14,439 bases of DNA, taken from positions 1 to 14,439 of the forward strand of contig CACFEM010000019.1 in assembly GCA_902565325.1 (NCBI GenBank), in the 5' to 3' direction. The stretch is from an uncultured Pelagibacteraceae bacterium (lineage in GTDB: Bacteria; Pseudomonadota; Alphaproteobacteria; Pelagibacterales; Pelagibacteraceae). How positions within the stretch are numbered: the first letter of the stretch is position 1; each line of letters begins with the position of its first letter. Both the position numbers and the translations under genes were made by a program. Under the pieces are notes generated by a model that saw nothing but the letters and a program-made list of their open reading frames with translations, did no database searches and was not told the origin of the DNA. Positions 1 through 6,443 of this stretch are shown here, piece by piece.

Positions 1-404
1 ATTATGACTTAATTATTGATGGTACTGACAATTTTGAAAGTAAATTTTTAATAAATGATTTAAGTTTAAAATATAAAAAATTTCTTGTGACTGGAGCAAT
101 TAGTAAATTTGATGGTCATATTTTTACTTTTAATTTTGTAGATAAAAATACTCCTTCTTTACGTGACTTCTATCAAGAGGAAGTTATTACTGATGAAATA
201 TTAAACTGTGAATATGAAGGAATATTGGGACCTGTAGCAGGAATAATTGGAACAATGCTTGCTAATGAAGTTTTGAAAAAAATATTAAAAATTGGTCAAA
301 ATTTAAATGGATTTATTCTTATTATAGATTTATTAAATTTAAGCTTTAGAAAAGTTAAATTAAATAAAACAAAGAAAAGTGAAAATAAAAAATCTAATAA
401 ATAA
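1..404 (+). CDS. ThiF/MoeB/HesA-family adenylyltransferase, C-terminal part (5' end outside window)
   Basis: The frame is open from position 3 and encodes the last 133 residues, so the gene begins before the window; the GTG at 87 is internal. The fragment opens with the family signature DGTDNFESKFLIND and continues with VTGAISKFDGH, matching the segment after the ATP-binding part of E1-like enzymes. These adenylate the C-terminal glycine of a ubiquitin-like sulfur carrier (ThiS, MoaD) for thiamine or molybdopterin synthesis. The C-terminal core NCEYEGILGPVAGIIGTM is present, including the cysteine at the position of the family's reactive cysteine. The zinc-binding CxxC pairs usual in MoeB/ThiF are not visible: the first is replaced by TPSLRDFYQEE, and the tail is only lysine-rich. 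Its 3' end overlaps the next gene by 26 bases, so the two are probably co-transcribed. MoeB and ThiF cannot be told apart from this fragment. Confidence 0.85.
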   Translation, partial: YDLIIDGTDNFESKFLINDLSLKYKKFLVTGAISKFDGHIFTFNFVDKNTPSLRDFYQEEVITDEILNCEYEGILGPVAGIIGTMLANEVLKKILKIGQNLNGFILIIDLLNLSFRKVKLNKTKKSENKKSNK

Positions 405-834
405 TATTTTTATATTCTCTCTTTTAATATTCTTTATTACTTCAAGTTATGCAGGAGAAATATTCGTTTCTCTTAAAAAAAATAAGGTGAACGTACGCTA
501 TGGACCAAGTTTTGAATCTGACATCAAGTATGTTTACAAGAAAATAAATTTACCTTTAAAACAAATCGATAAAAAAGAAAATTTTAGACGAATTATTGAT
601 TTTAAAAATAACAGCGGATGGATTCATATTTCACAATTAAAAAAAAGTAATTCAGTAATAGCCACAAAAGATAAAGTTTTATTTAAGAAACCTACATCTT
701 TTGCTAAACCAATTGCTCAAATAAAAGAAGGAAGATTACTAATTATAGAAAAGTGTGAAAAAAATTGGTGCAAAATTACATCAGAAGAATTTGAAGGTTG
801 GATTAAAACAGATAATATTTGGGGACTAAATTAA
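379..834 (+). CDS. Exported small protein with two bacterial SH3-like domains
   Basis: The 151-residue product starts at a GTG inside the end of the upstream gene. That start gives a good signal peptide: KIKN, a hydrophobic stretch IFIFSLLIFFI, then SSYAGE with likely cleavage after SYA near residue 25. No later ATG would keep it. The mature part has two repeats of the SH3_4/DUF1058 type. Repeat one has the hallmark VNVRYGPS and ends GWIHISQL (about residues 28-90). Repeat two runs VLFKKPTSFAKPIAQI to GWIKTDNIWGL (about 92-150). Such domains are periplasmic and thought to bind cell-wall material or partner proteins; no enzymatic domain is attached. The two cysteines in EKCEKNWCK could form a disulfide. 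The TAA stop overlaps the stop of the convergent DUF3501 gene. Family assignment is fairly sure; the role is unknown. Confidence 0.82.
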   Translation: MKIKNLINNIFIFSLLIFFITSSYAGEIFVSLKKNKVNVRYGPSFESDIKYVYKKINLPLKQIDKKENFRRIIDFKNNSGWIHISQLKKSNSVIATKDKVLFKKPTSFAKPIAQIKEGRLLIIEKCEKNWCKITSEEFEGWIKTDNIWGLN

Positions 835-1430
835 TTAAAATCAGCAGATAATGAGGCTATATTTTCCTTAGATAATTTTGTGCTATGAGAATATTCTTTA
901 TGATCAATACCAAGCTCAATTTCTGAACTATTAGATTGAAATTTTTCTATTTGATCATCTGTAAAATTAAAGTGAATAAACTGTACAGAAGAAGCTTTTC
1001 CCTCAGCAGAGGTTCTATCAACATCTTCTTCTGGGACTGCTTTAATTTTCTCACCATTTATTTTCATAAATACTGTTTCTTCTATTCCACCAACTTTTCC
1101 AAGAAAGGCAGCCCTTGAAATAGGATTATCTATTTCAAACATTAAAGTTGCAGTTAGTTCTTTGCCGTTAGGTATTAAAGGATTGTACGCAGATAACTCA
1201 TCATGAAGTTGCTCGTCACCACCTTTTTCAATGTACAACATTTCTTGTACCTGGGCTAACATTGTTTCATAACTTTCAAAATAAAAAGTGGCATAAGGAC
1301 CTAAAGCAACTCTTCTATTTTTTTTATAATCAACAATGTTTTTTCTTAATTCACGTCTCTTTTCTGTATAAACATCTAAAGGAATGATGTCTTCTTTTTG
1401 AATTTCTCTTTTTTCTCTCGGCATAATCAT
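831..1430 (-). CDS. DUF3501 family protein
   Basis: The 199-residue soluble protein has no signal peptide or membrane segment. It matches my memory of the DUF3501 family: an N-terminal EDIIPLDVYTEKRRELR, then RRVALGPYATFYFESYETMLAQVQEML with ERK-like IEKGGDEQ, and a C-terminal region with HFNFTDDQ and HKEYSH. No cysteine is present, so it does not itself bind Fe-S clusters; conserved Glu and His residues would be the likely functional ones. The function of the family is unknown. The start ATG overlaps the TGA of the upstream Fe-S gene in an ATGA arrangement, indicating translational coupling; an ATG two codons later is an alternative start. As last gene of the rubrerythrin/Fe-S unit, it is probably a partner of the Fe-S protein. 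Its stop overlaps that of the convergent SH3 gene, with no terminator hairpin between them. Confidence 0.85.
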   Translation of the reverse strand: MIMPREKREIQKEDIIPLDVYTEKRRELRKNIVDYKKNRRVALGPYATFYFESYETMLAQVQEMLYIEKGGDEQLHDELSAYNPLIPNGKELTATLMFEIDNPISRAAFLGKVGGIEETVFMKINGEKIKAVPEEDVDRTSAEGKASSVQFIHFNFTDDQIEKFQSNSSEIELGIDHKEYSHSTKLSKENIASLSADFN

Positions 1431-2758
1431 AAGTTATAACTTTTTGCCATCAATTCGATAGGATGTAGTGCCTCATCATTAGATATGTTTGTATCAACTT
1501 CCAACTGTTTTAAATGTTTACCAGCTAAAGGACAATCAGAAGCCATATACTTATTATTTTTGGTTTTTATTTGTCTAGCTGTAGGTCTTCCAACTTTATT
1601 TGCTAAATCATGAGTTTCTTTCATTACTCCAAAAGTTCCACCATGACCTGCACATCTTTCAACTACATCAATTTTAACGTTTGGTATTAGTTTTAACATA
1701 TCTCTTGCTTTGATACCCATGTTCTGTGCCCTAGCATGACAAGCATGATGTACTGTTACTCCCCCGTCAATCTCATTTAATCCTTCTGCTAATCCCTCAT
1801 TGTTTGCAATATCCACAACATATTCATCAATATCCATAACATTTGCGGATAATTTTTTTATTTTTTCTTCGTTTGGTAATAACAAGGGCCATTCAAATTT
1901 TAACATCAGCCCACAACTAGCTGTTAAGGTTACTACTTTATATCCTTTATCAATCCATTCGACTAAATCCTTAGAAACTTTTTTTGCTTGTTCAACAACT
2001 TTTGGCAGATCAGCTTGCTCTAGAAATGGCATCCCACAACAACCAGGGTAAGCTTCCTGAACTTCTACGCCATTTTTTTTCAAAACTTTTAAAGCGGCAA
2101 CACCTGTATTTTTTTTATTAAAATTTACAAAACATGTTGAATAAATAACAACTTTTCTATCTTTAGAAGATGTTTGATAATTTATCTTATCTCTATTTTT
2201 TTGGAAAAAATTAGAAAAAGTTTCTGAGTTATATTTTGGTAACTGAACTCTTTTATCTATTCCAGTAATTAATTCTAAGATTTTTCTAATTAATTTATTC
2301 TTAATATTTGATGCCCAATTAACTATTTTAGAGAACATGACACCAATTTTAGCGTTTCGGTCTATTTGGGCTAATTGTGTTGGTACGCTTGGTAATTTAC
2401 CTAATTTTTTTTGAGCTGTTCTATATCGCAGCATCAAATGTGGAAAATCTAAATCAAAATCATGAGGTGGAACATATGGGCATTTAGTCATAAAACACAT
2501 ATCACACAATGTACATGCATCAACGACAGGGGCAAATTGATCACTAGATAAGCTTTCAACATCCTCATTTTTAGACTCATCAATCATGTCAAATAACTTT
2601 GGGAAAGAGTCGCAAAGATTAAAACATCTCCTGCATCCATGACAAATATCAAACACTCTTCTCATTTCAGCGTCTAACTTTTCAGGATTTAAAAAATCAG
2701 GATGCTCAAAATCTATAGGGTGTCTTATAGGTGCACCTAAACTTCCTTCTTTACTCAT
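1427..2758 (-). CDS. GlpC/HdrB-like iron-sulfur protein with two 4Fe-4S sites and two CCG-type domains
   Basis: The 443-residue protein has a ferredoxin-like N-terminus with C39-x2-C42-x2-C45-x3-C49 and C82-x2-C85-x2-C88-x4-C93-P, fitting two [4Fe-4S] clusters. Two cysteine-rich CCG-type domains follow. The first contains C209, PGCCGMPF (C240-C241) and C282 (ASCGLMLK). The second contains HHACHA (C340), ERCAGHGGTFG (C369) and SDCPLAG (C409). This is the architecture of GlpC and the glycolate-oxidase/heterodisulfide-reductase Fe-S subunits, which pass electrons between a flavoprotein and quinones or thiols. No flavin-dehydrogenase partner is seen; the neighbours are rubrerythrin upstream and DUF3501 downstream. 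Annotating it as GlpC or glycolate oxidase would therefore be misleading. The second CCG motif reads CAG, so one usual cysteine is alanine. A role in feeding electrons to rubrerythrin is inference. No clear Shine-Dalgarno precedes its ATG, suggesting it relies on transcription from the rubrerythrin promoter. Confidence 0.85.
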   Translation of the reverse strand: MSKEGSLGAPIRHPIDFEHPDFLNPEKLDAEMRRVFDICHGCRRCFNLCDSFPKLFDMIDESKNEDVESLSSDQFAPVVDACTLCDMCFMTKCPYVPPHDFDLDFPHLMLRYRTAQKKLGKLPSVPTQLAQIDRNAKIGVMFSKIVNWASNIKNKLIRKILELITGIDKRVQLPKYNSETFSNFFQKNRDKINYQTSSKDRKVVIYSTCFVNFNKKNTGVAALKVLKKNGVEVQEAYPGCCGMPFLEQADLPKVVEQAKKVSKDLVEWIDKGYKVVTLTASCGLMLKFEWPLLLPNEEKIKKLSANVMDIDEYVVDIANNEGLAEGLNEIDGGVTVHHACHARAQNMGIKARDMLKLIPNVKIDVVERCAGHGGTFGVMKETHDLANKVGRPTARQIKTKNNKYMASDCPLAGKHLKQLEVDTNISNDEALHPIELMAKSYNL

Positions 2759-2790
2759 ATAATTTAGTTATTTGAAATTTGAGTTTTTTT

Positions 2791-2815
2791 TTAGTGGGCG
2801 TTAGTCGCCCACTAA
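2791..2815. promoter_or_regulatory. Perfect inverted repeat (10-bp stem) between rubrerythrin and the Fe-S gene
   Basis: The arms 2791-2800 (TTAGTGGGCG) and 2806-2815 (CGCCCACTAA) pair perfectly around a 5-base loop. It lies just after the rubrerythrin stop and about 33 bases before the Fe-S gene start. In the direction of these genes the hairpin is followed by a run of nine A, not U, so it is not a standard intrinsic terminator for them. The T-run lies on the far side. Possible roles are an mRNA-stabilising 3' structure for rubrerythrin, partial attenuation, or a processing site. Confidence 0.6.
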
Positions 2816-2824
2816 GTAATTTGA

Positions 2825-3241
2825 TTAGCTAATAGACTCTAAAGTTTTTTGAAATTTACCAGCGTGTGATTTTTCAGCTTTAGCTAAAGTTTCAAACCAG
2901 TCTGCGATTTCTTCAAAACCTTCTTCTCTAGCAGTCTTGGCCATACCAGGGTACATATCTGTGTACTCATGAGTTTCACCTTCGATAGCTGAAGCTAAGT
3001 TAGCTTTAGTTTCGCCAATTGGTTTGCCTGTTGCTGGGTCACCAACTTGTTCCAAGTATTCTAAATGACCATGAGCGTGACCAGTTTCACCTTCTGCTGT
3101 TGATCTAAAAACTGTAGCTACATCATTGTAACCTTCGATGTCTGCTTTTTGTGCAAAATAAAGATATCTTCTATTTGCTTGACTTTCTCCAGCGAATGCT
3201 GCTTTTAAGTTTTCTTCTGTTTTACTTCCTTTTAAAGACAT
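2825..3241 (-). CDS. Rubrerythrin (erythrin type, no rubredoxin domain)
   Basis: The 138-residue protein is a ferritin-like four-helix di-iron protein. It carries the expected ligands in order: E19 (AFAGES), E52-x2-H55 (GETGHAHGH), E89-x2-E92 (EGETHEY) and E123-x2-H126 (AEKSHAG). The [15 protein letters not shown] signature after E19 is typical. Rubrerythrins reduce hydrogen peroxide to water in the cytoplasm. The C-terminal rubredoxin domain of classical rubrerythrins (about 190 residues) is missing, so an external electron donor is needed; the Fe-S protein encoded next is the obvious candidate, by inference. The start is well supported by AAGGAG at 3254-3249, eight bases before the ATG. A consensus-like promoter and an Irr-box-like sequence lie just upstream. 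Its codon choice looks somewhat richer in preferred codons than its neighbours, consistent with high expression. Confidence 0.93.
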   Translation of the reverse strand: MSLKGSKTEENLKAAFAGESQANRRYLYFAQKADIEGYNDVATVFRSTAEGETGHAHGHLEYLEQVGDPATGKPIGETKANLASAIEGETHEYTDMYPGMAKTAREEGFEEIADWFETLAKAEKSHAGKFQKTLESIS

Positions 3242-3269
3242 TATTTTTCTCCTTTTAAATGTTACTCAC

Positions 3270-3297
3270 CATATAATGGTTATATTAAATATGTCAA
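3270..3297 (-). promoter_or_regulatory. Predicted sigma-70 promoter of the rubrerythrin unit
   Basis: Reading the minus strand, a perfect -35 TTGACA (3297-3292) is followed after 16 bases by TATATG (3275-3270); TATGGT (3273-3268) at 18 bases is an alternative -10. Transcription would begin near 3263, giving a short leader with a strong AAGGAG Shine-Dalgarno before the ATG at 3241. This is the best promoter match seen in the window. Confidence 0.7.
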
Positions 3298-3300
3298 CAG

Positions 3301-3317
3301 TTTAGAATTATTATAAT
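3301..3317. promoter_or_regulatory. Irr-box-like palindrome upstream of the rubrerythrin promoter
   Basis: TTTAGAATTATTATAAT is an imperfect palindrome (6 of 8 pairs around a central T), three bases upstream of the -35 TTGACA of the rubrerythrin promoter. One arm, TTTAGAAT, is identical to one arm of the box in front of the Irr-like gene at 3781-3797. Irr operators (iron control elements) in rhizobia have TTAGAA/TTCTAA half-sites, so I call it a candidate Irr site. The position suggests either activation or competition at the edge of the promoter. Confidence 0.5.
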
Positions 3318-3346
3318 GTAGATTTTAAGTAATTGATTTGATAGAA

Positions 3347-3775
3347 TTATTTTTGAGTTTGATTATCACTCGCAACTCTAACCAAAACTTCAACGGAATT
3401 TATTTTTTTTCCAGTTATATTTTTTCTAATATTTATTTTGTCTATATCGCTCTCATCACAATCGATTAGCTCATGCGTGTCTTCATCAAAAAAATGATGA
3501 TGTGCTGATGTGTTTGTATCAAAATAACTTTTATGACTATCGATTGAAATTTCTTTTAGGTATCCTTTTTTTTCAAATGCATGAACTGTGTTATAAACTG
3601 TAGCTAGAGATATCTTTTGATTCATTTTCTCAGATAACAACTTAACCAAATCGTTAATTGTGAAATGAAAAGTTTTTTCTCTATTATACAAAACTTCACA
3701 CATTTTTACTCTTTGCTTAGTGGGTCTAAGTCCAACTTCTCTTAATTTTTCAATAAAATTGCAGTTTTTTGGCAT
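3347..3775 (-). CDS. irr: Fur-family transcriptional regulator, Irr-like
   Basis: The 142-residue protein has a Fur-type winged helix: EKLREVGLRPTKQR at the N-terminus (residues 9-22) and the recognition segment SLATVYNTVHAFEKKGYL (56-73). A dimerisation/metal region follows with AHHHFFDEDTHELIDC (residues 91-106). The triple histidine HHH and the lack of the C-terminal CxxC pairs of Fur/PerR zinc sites are typical of Irr, the heme/iron response regulator of alphaproteobacteria. The N-terminal heme-regulatory motif GCPWHD of Bradyrhizobium Irr is absent. Divergent placement from fabA-fabB-fabI matches the arrangement I know from rhizobia, which supports Irr over PerR or Mur. The ATG has no recognisable Shine-Dalgarno, and an in-frame stop lies three codons before it, so the start is constrained. 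A palindrome lies just upstream, suggesting autoregulation. Confidence 0.85.
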   Translation of the reverse strand: MPKNCNFIEKLREVGLRPTKQRVKMCEVLYNREKTFHFTINDLVKLLSEKMNQKISLATVYNTVHAFEKKGYLKEISIDSHKSYFDTNTSAHHHFFDEDTHELIDCDESDIDKINIRKNITGKKINSVEVLVRVASDNQTQK

Positions 3776-3780
3776 CGTTT

Positions 3781-3797
3781 TTTATAATTATTCTAAA
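3781..3797. promoter_or_regulatory. Candidate Irr operator between irr and fabA
   Basis: TTTATAATTATTCTAAA is a near-perfect palindrome (7 of 8 pairs around a central T) with half-sites TTTAGAAT/TTTATAAT. It resembles the iron control element bound by Irr. It begins 5 bases from the irr start codon and lies upstream of a TATAAT at 3811-3816, a possible fabA -10 box, where it would cover the -35 position. It could therefore control irr itself and fabA-fabB-fabI. Confidence 0.55.
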
Positions 3798-3810
3798 GTA
3801 TGAATAAAAA

Positions 3811-3816
3811 TATAAT
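3811..3816 (+). promoter_or_regulatory. Possible -10 box of the fabA-fabB-fabI operon
   Basis: A consensus TATAAT lies 53 bases before the fabA start, but the base run about 17 upstream (TTATTC) is a poor -35 match and lies inside the palindrome at 3781-3797. In such AT-rich DNA, -10 matches are common, so this is tentative. Confidence 0.35.
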
Positions 3817-3852
3817 GTTTTATTATATTATATTAGGATTAAATCAAGTATT

Positions 3853-3859
3853 AAGGGAG
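3853..3859 (+). promoter_or_regulatory. Shine-Dalgarno deciding the fabA start
   Basis: AAGGGAG lies nine bases before the ATG at 3869. This supports that ATG over the in-frame ATG at 3800, which would add 23 residues not found in FabA proteins. Confidence 0.75.
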
Positions 3860-3868
3860 CTCAAAATT

Positions 3869-4369
3869 ATGAAAAAAAACTCATACTCCTATGATGACCT
3901 AATAACTTGTGGAAATGGTGATCTTTTTGGGCCTGGCAATGCAAAATTACCTCTTCCACCAATGCTTATGTTTGACAGAATAACTGAAATCAATGAAAAT
4001 AATGGAACATTTAATAAGGGCTCTTTAAAAGCTGAATTAGATATTAAAGATGATCTTTGGTTTTTTGATTGTCATTTTAAAAAAGATCCGGTTATGCCAG
4101 GATGTTTAGGATTAGATGCTATGTGGCAACTGGTGGGTTTTTTTCTAGGTTGGCTAGGAAATCCTGGAAAAGGAAGAGCTTTGGGAGTGGGTACTGTGAA
4201 ATTTACAGGTGAAGTTTTACAGAGTGTAAAAAATGTAAGATATGAAATAGATATGAAGAAAATTATGTCACCGGGAGGAACAACTGTTGGGCTTGCAAAT
4301 GGAATTGTTCTTGCAGATAATAAAAAGATATATTCAGCAGAAAGTTTAAAAGTAGGGTTATTTAAATAA
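3869..4369 (+). CDS. fabA: 3-hydroxydecanoyl-ACP dehydratase/isomerase FabA
   Basis: From the ATG at 3869 the product is 166 residues, close to the usual 171. FabA dehydrates 3-hydroxyacyl-ACP and isomerises trans-2- to cis-3-decenoyl-ACP, the branch point to unsaturated fatty acids. The catalytic block is intact and nearly identical to that of E. coli: [20 protein letters not shown], with catalytic H69 and D83, followed by [15 protein letters not shown]. The [12 protein letters not shown] segment near residues 27-38 is also typical. An in-frame ATG at 3800 would give an N-terminal extension unlike the family and lacks a Shine-Dalgarno, so it was not used. The stop shares one base with the fabB ATG (TAATG), so the two are translationally coupled. 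The palindrome and possible promoter between this gene and irr suggest regulation by the Irr-like protein. Confidence 0.95.
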   Translation: MKKNSYSYDDLITCGNGDLFGPGNAKLPLPPMLMFDRITEINENNGTFNKGSLKAELDIKDDLWFFDCHFKKDPVMPGCLGLDAMWQLVGFFLGWLGNPGKGRALGVGTVKFTGEVLQSVKNVRYEIDMKKIMSPGGTTVGLANGIVLADNKKIYSAESLKVGLFK

Positions 4370-5580
4370 TGAGAAGAGTAGTTATTACAGGTTTAGGAGT
4401 TGTTTCTTGTTTAGGAAATAATCAAGAAGAAGTTCATCAATCTTTATTAAATTCAAAATCAGGAATTTCTTTTGCAGAAGAATACAAAGAGCATAATTTA
4501 AAAAGTCATGTTCATGGTAAACCAAATATTAAACTAGAGGATCATATTGATAGAAAAACAATTAGATTTATGGGTTCAGGATCAGCTTATAATTATATTG
4601 CAATGAAAGAGGCAATTGAAGACTCTGGATTAGAAGAAAGTGAAGTAAGTAATTTTAAAACTGGGATTGTAATGGGTTCCGGTGGTCCATCGATTGAAAA
4701 CGTAATACTTGCAGCAGACAAAACGAGAGCTAAAACTCCAAAACTAATGGGGCCCTTTATTGTTCCAAGAACAATGGCCAGTACTGCCTCAGCAACACTT
4801 GCAGTACCATTTAAAATTAAAGGAACTAACTACACAATGAGTTCTGCATGTGCAACTAGTGGACACTGCATAGGAAATTCTATGGAATTAATTCAAATGG
4901 GCAAACAGGATATTGTTTTTGCAGGTGGAAGTGAAGAAATTCATTGGGCGATGACAGCAATGTTTGATGCTATGACAGCTTTATCATCAAAATATAATGA
5001 TACTCCACAATCTGCGTCTAGAGCTTATGATAAAACTAGAGATGGGTTTGTAATTGCAGGTGGTGCTGGTGTGTTAGTACTTGAAGAATATGAACATGCT
5101 AAAGCAAGAGGGGCTAAAATATACGCAGAATTAACAGGTTATGGAGCAACTTCGGATGGATACGACATGGTAGCGCCATCGGGTGAAGGTGCTGTTAGAT
5201 GTATGAAAATGGCAATGGCAACTGCTAAAAATAAAATTGATTACATTAATACTCATGGAACATCTACTCCAGTTGGAGATATAACTGAGCTAAATGCTAT
5301 TAAAGAAACTTTTAGAGAGGACATTCCAAAAATAAGTTCAACAAAATCTTTATCGGGTCATCCTCTAGGGGCTGCTTCAGTGCATGAAGCAATTTATTGT
5401 TTAATAATGATGAAAAACAATTTCATAACAGGATCAGCAAATATTATAGATATGGATGATGATGCTAAAAAATTTCCAATTGTTGCAAAAACTGAAACAG
5501 GGGCAACCTTAAATACAGTAATGTCAAATAGTTTTGGGTTTGGTGGAACTAATGCAGCTTTAATTTTTGAAAAAGTTTGA
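4369..5580 (+). CDS. fabB: 3-oxoacyl-ACP synthase I FabB
   Basis: The 403-residue product is a full-length beta-ketoacyl-ACP synthase I. The Cys-His-His catalytic triad is visible: C161 in [13 protein letters not shown]296 in [12 protein letters not shown] and H331 in [13 protein letters not shown]. The glycine-rich C-terminal [14 protein letters not shown] is present. FabB elongates acyl-ACP by malonyl-ACP condensation and, with FabA, is needed to extend cis-3-decenoyl-ACP to long unsaturated chains. Its adjacency to fabA identifies it as FabB rather than FabF. It starts on the last base of the fabA stop and ends three bases before fabI, so it is the middle gene of a tight operon. Only a weak AGGG precedes its start, consistent with coupling. 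Confidence 0.95.
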   Translation: MRRVVITGLGVVSCLGNNQEEVHQSLLNSKSGISFAEEYKEHNLKSHVHGKPNIKLEDHIDRKTIRFMGSGSAYNYIAMKEAIEDSGLEESEVSNFKTGIVMGSGGPSIENVILAADKTRAKTPKLMGPFIVPRTMASTASATLAVPFKIKGTNYTMSSACATSGHCIGNSMELIQMGKQDIVFAGGSEEIHWAMTAMFDAMTALSSKYNDTPQSASRAYDKTRDGFVIAGGAGVLVLEEYEHAKARGAKIYAELTGYGATSDGYDMVAPSGEGAVRCMKMAMATAKNKIDYINTHGTSTPVGDITELNAIKETFREDIPKISSTKSLSGHPLGAASVHEAIYCLIMMKNNFITGSANIIDMDDDAKKFPIVAKTETGATLNTVMSNSFGFGGTNAALIFEKV

Positions 5581-5583
5581 TTT

Positions 5584-6369
5584 ATGAGTCTAATGAAAGG
5601 TAAAAAAGGATTAATCATGGGTGTTGCTAATGAAAGATCAATTGCCTGGGGCATTTCTCAAAAACTTTCTGAAGCTGGAGCGGAACTAGCATTTACGTAT
5701 CTAGGTGATGCACTTAAAAAAAGAGTGATCCCTTTAGCAGAAAAATTAAATTCAAATGTTACTTTTAGTTGTGATGTTGAAAAAAAAGAAGAAGTAGTAA
5801 AACTATTTGAGGATATCAAATCTCAATGGGGCGAAATCGATTTTGTAGTACATGCAGTAGCTTTTTCAGATAAATCAGAATTATCAGGTGAATATTTAAA
5901 TACGACTAGAGAAAACTTTTTAAGAAGTATGTTAATTTCATGTTTTTCATTTACTGAAGTAGCAAAAGAAGCTTCAAAGGTAATGAAACAAGGTGGAAGT
6001 TTATTAACTTTAACTTACGAGTCTACTAAAGCAATTCCAAATTATAACGTAATGGGTGTTTGTAAATCAGCTCTTGAGGCAAGTGTTAAGTATTTAGCAA
6101 GAGACTTAGGAGCCAAAGGTATGAGAGTAAATGCTATAAGTGCTGGACCTATCAAGACATTGGCTGCCTCTGCAATTGGAGACGCAAAATTCCTATATAA
6201 ATGGAATGAAGACCATTCTTTCCTTAAGAGAAATGTAGATATCCATGATGTTGGAAATTCAGCGTTATATCTATTAAGCGACCTTGCAAATGGTGTTACT
6301 GGTGAAATTCACTATGTAGATGCTGGATATAACAAGGTTGGGATGCCAGATCCTAAAAATATTACTTAA
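5584..6369 (+). CDS. fabI: Enoyl-ACP reductase FabI
   Basis: The 261-residue short-chain dehydrogenase-like enzyme catalyses the NAD(P)H-dependent last step of the elongation cycle. It has the FabI-specific cofactor motif GVANERSIAWGI (residues 13-24), and the catalytic pair Y154-x6-K161 in NYNVMGVCKSALEA. A second tyrosine, Y145 (LTYEST), sits at the FabI position, followed by RVNAISAGPIKTLAASAIGD. The C-terminus ends normally after EIHYVDAGYNKVGMP. Another ATG three codons downstream is possible; the first is chosen for its three-base distance from fabB. A third-gene fabI behind fabA-fabB is the arrangement known from rhizobia. It is followed by a terminator hairpin shared with the convergent pnp. 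Confidence 0.96.
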   Translation: MSLMKGKKGLIMGVANERSIAWGISQKLSEAGAELAFTYLGDALKKRVIPLAEKLNSNVTFSCDVEKKEEVVKLFEDIKSQWGEIDFVVHAVAFSDKSELSGEYLNTTRENFLRSMLISCFSFTEVAKEASKVMKQGGSLLTLTYESTKAIPNYNVMGVCKSALEASVKYLARDLGAKGMRVNAISAGPIKTLAASAIGDAKFLYKWNEDHSFLKRNVDIHDVGNSALYLLSDLANGVTGEIHYVDAGYNKVGMPDPKNIT

Positions 6370-6387
6370 ATATAGTTAAATTTAGTT

Positions 6388-6420
6388 AAAAAAACCCCAA
6401 AAATTAGCTTTTTGGGGTTT
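6388..6420. terminator. Intrinsic terminator between convergent fabI and pnp
   Basis: A perfect 12-bp stem (6392-6403 with 6409-6420) built on CCCC/GGGG closes a 5-base loop TTAGC. On the minus strand the stem's end runs into seven T (6394-6388), giving a classic terminator for pnp. On the plus strand it is followed by three T, then AAAATTTTATTTT, so it can also end fabI transcripts. Confidence 0.9.
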
Positions 6421-6443
6421 AAAATTTTATTTTAAGTAAATAA

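Noticed and set aside
1427..2758. Naming the Fe-S protein GlpC or a glycolate oxidase subunit
   Set aside because: Domain layout fits those families, but no dehydrogenase partner is present and the neighbours point to a rubrerythrin-linked role.
3343..3352. A third TAGAATTATT copy at the end of irr
   Set aside because: It is a half-site only, without a matching second arm, and overlaps the irr stop codon; likely chance in AT-rich DNA.
3800..3868. A longer FabA from an ATG at 3800
   Set aside because: No Shine-Dalgarno, no resemblance to FabA N-termini, and the ATG at 3869 has AAGGGAG nine bases ahead.
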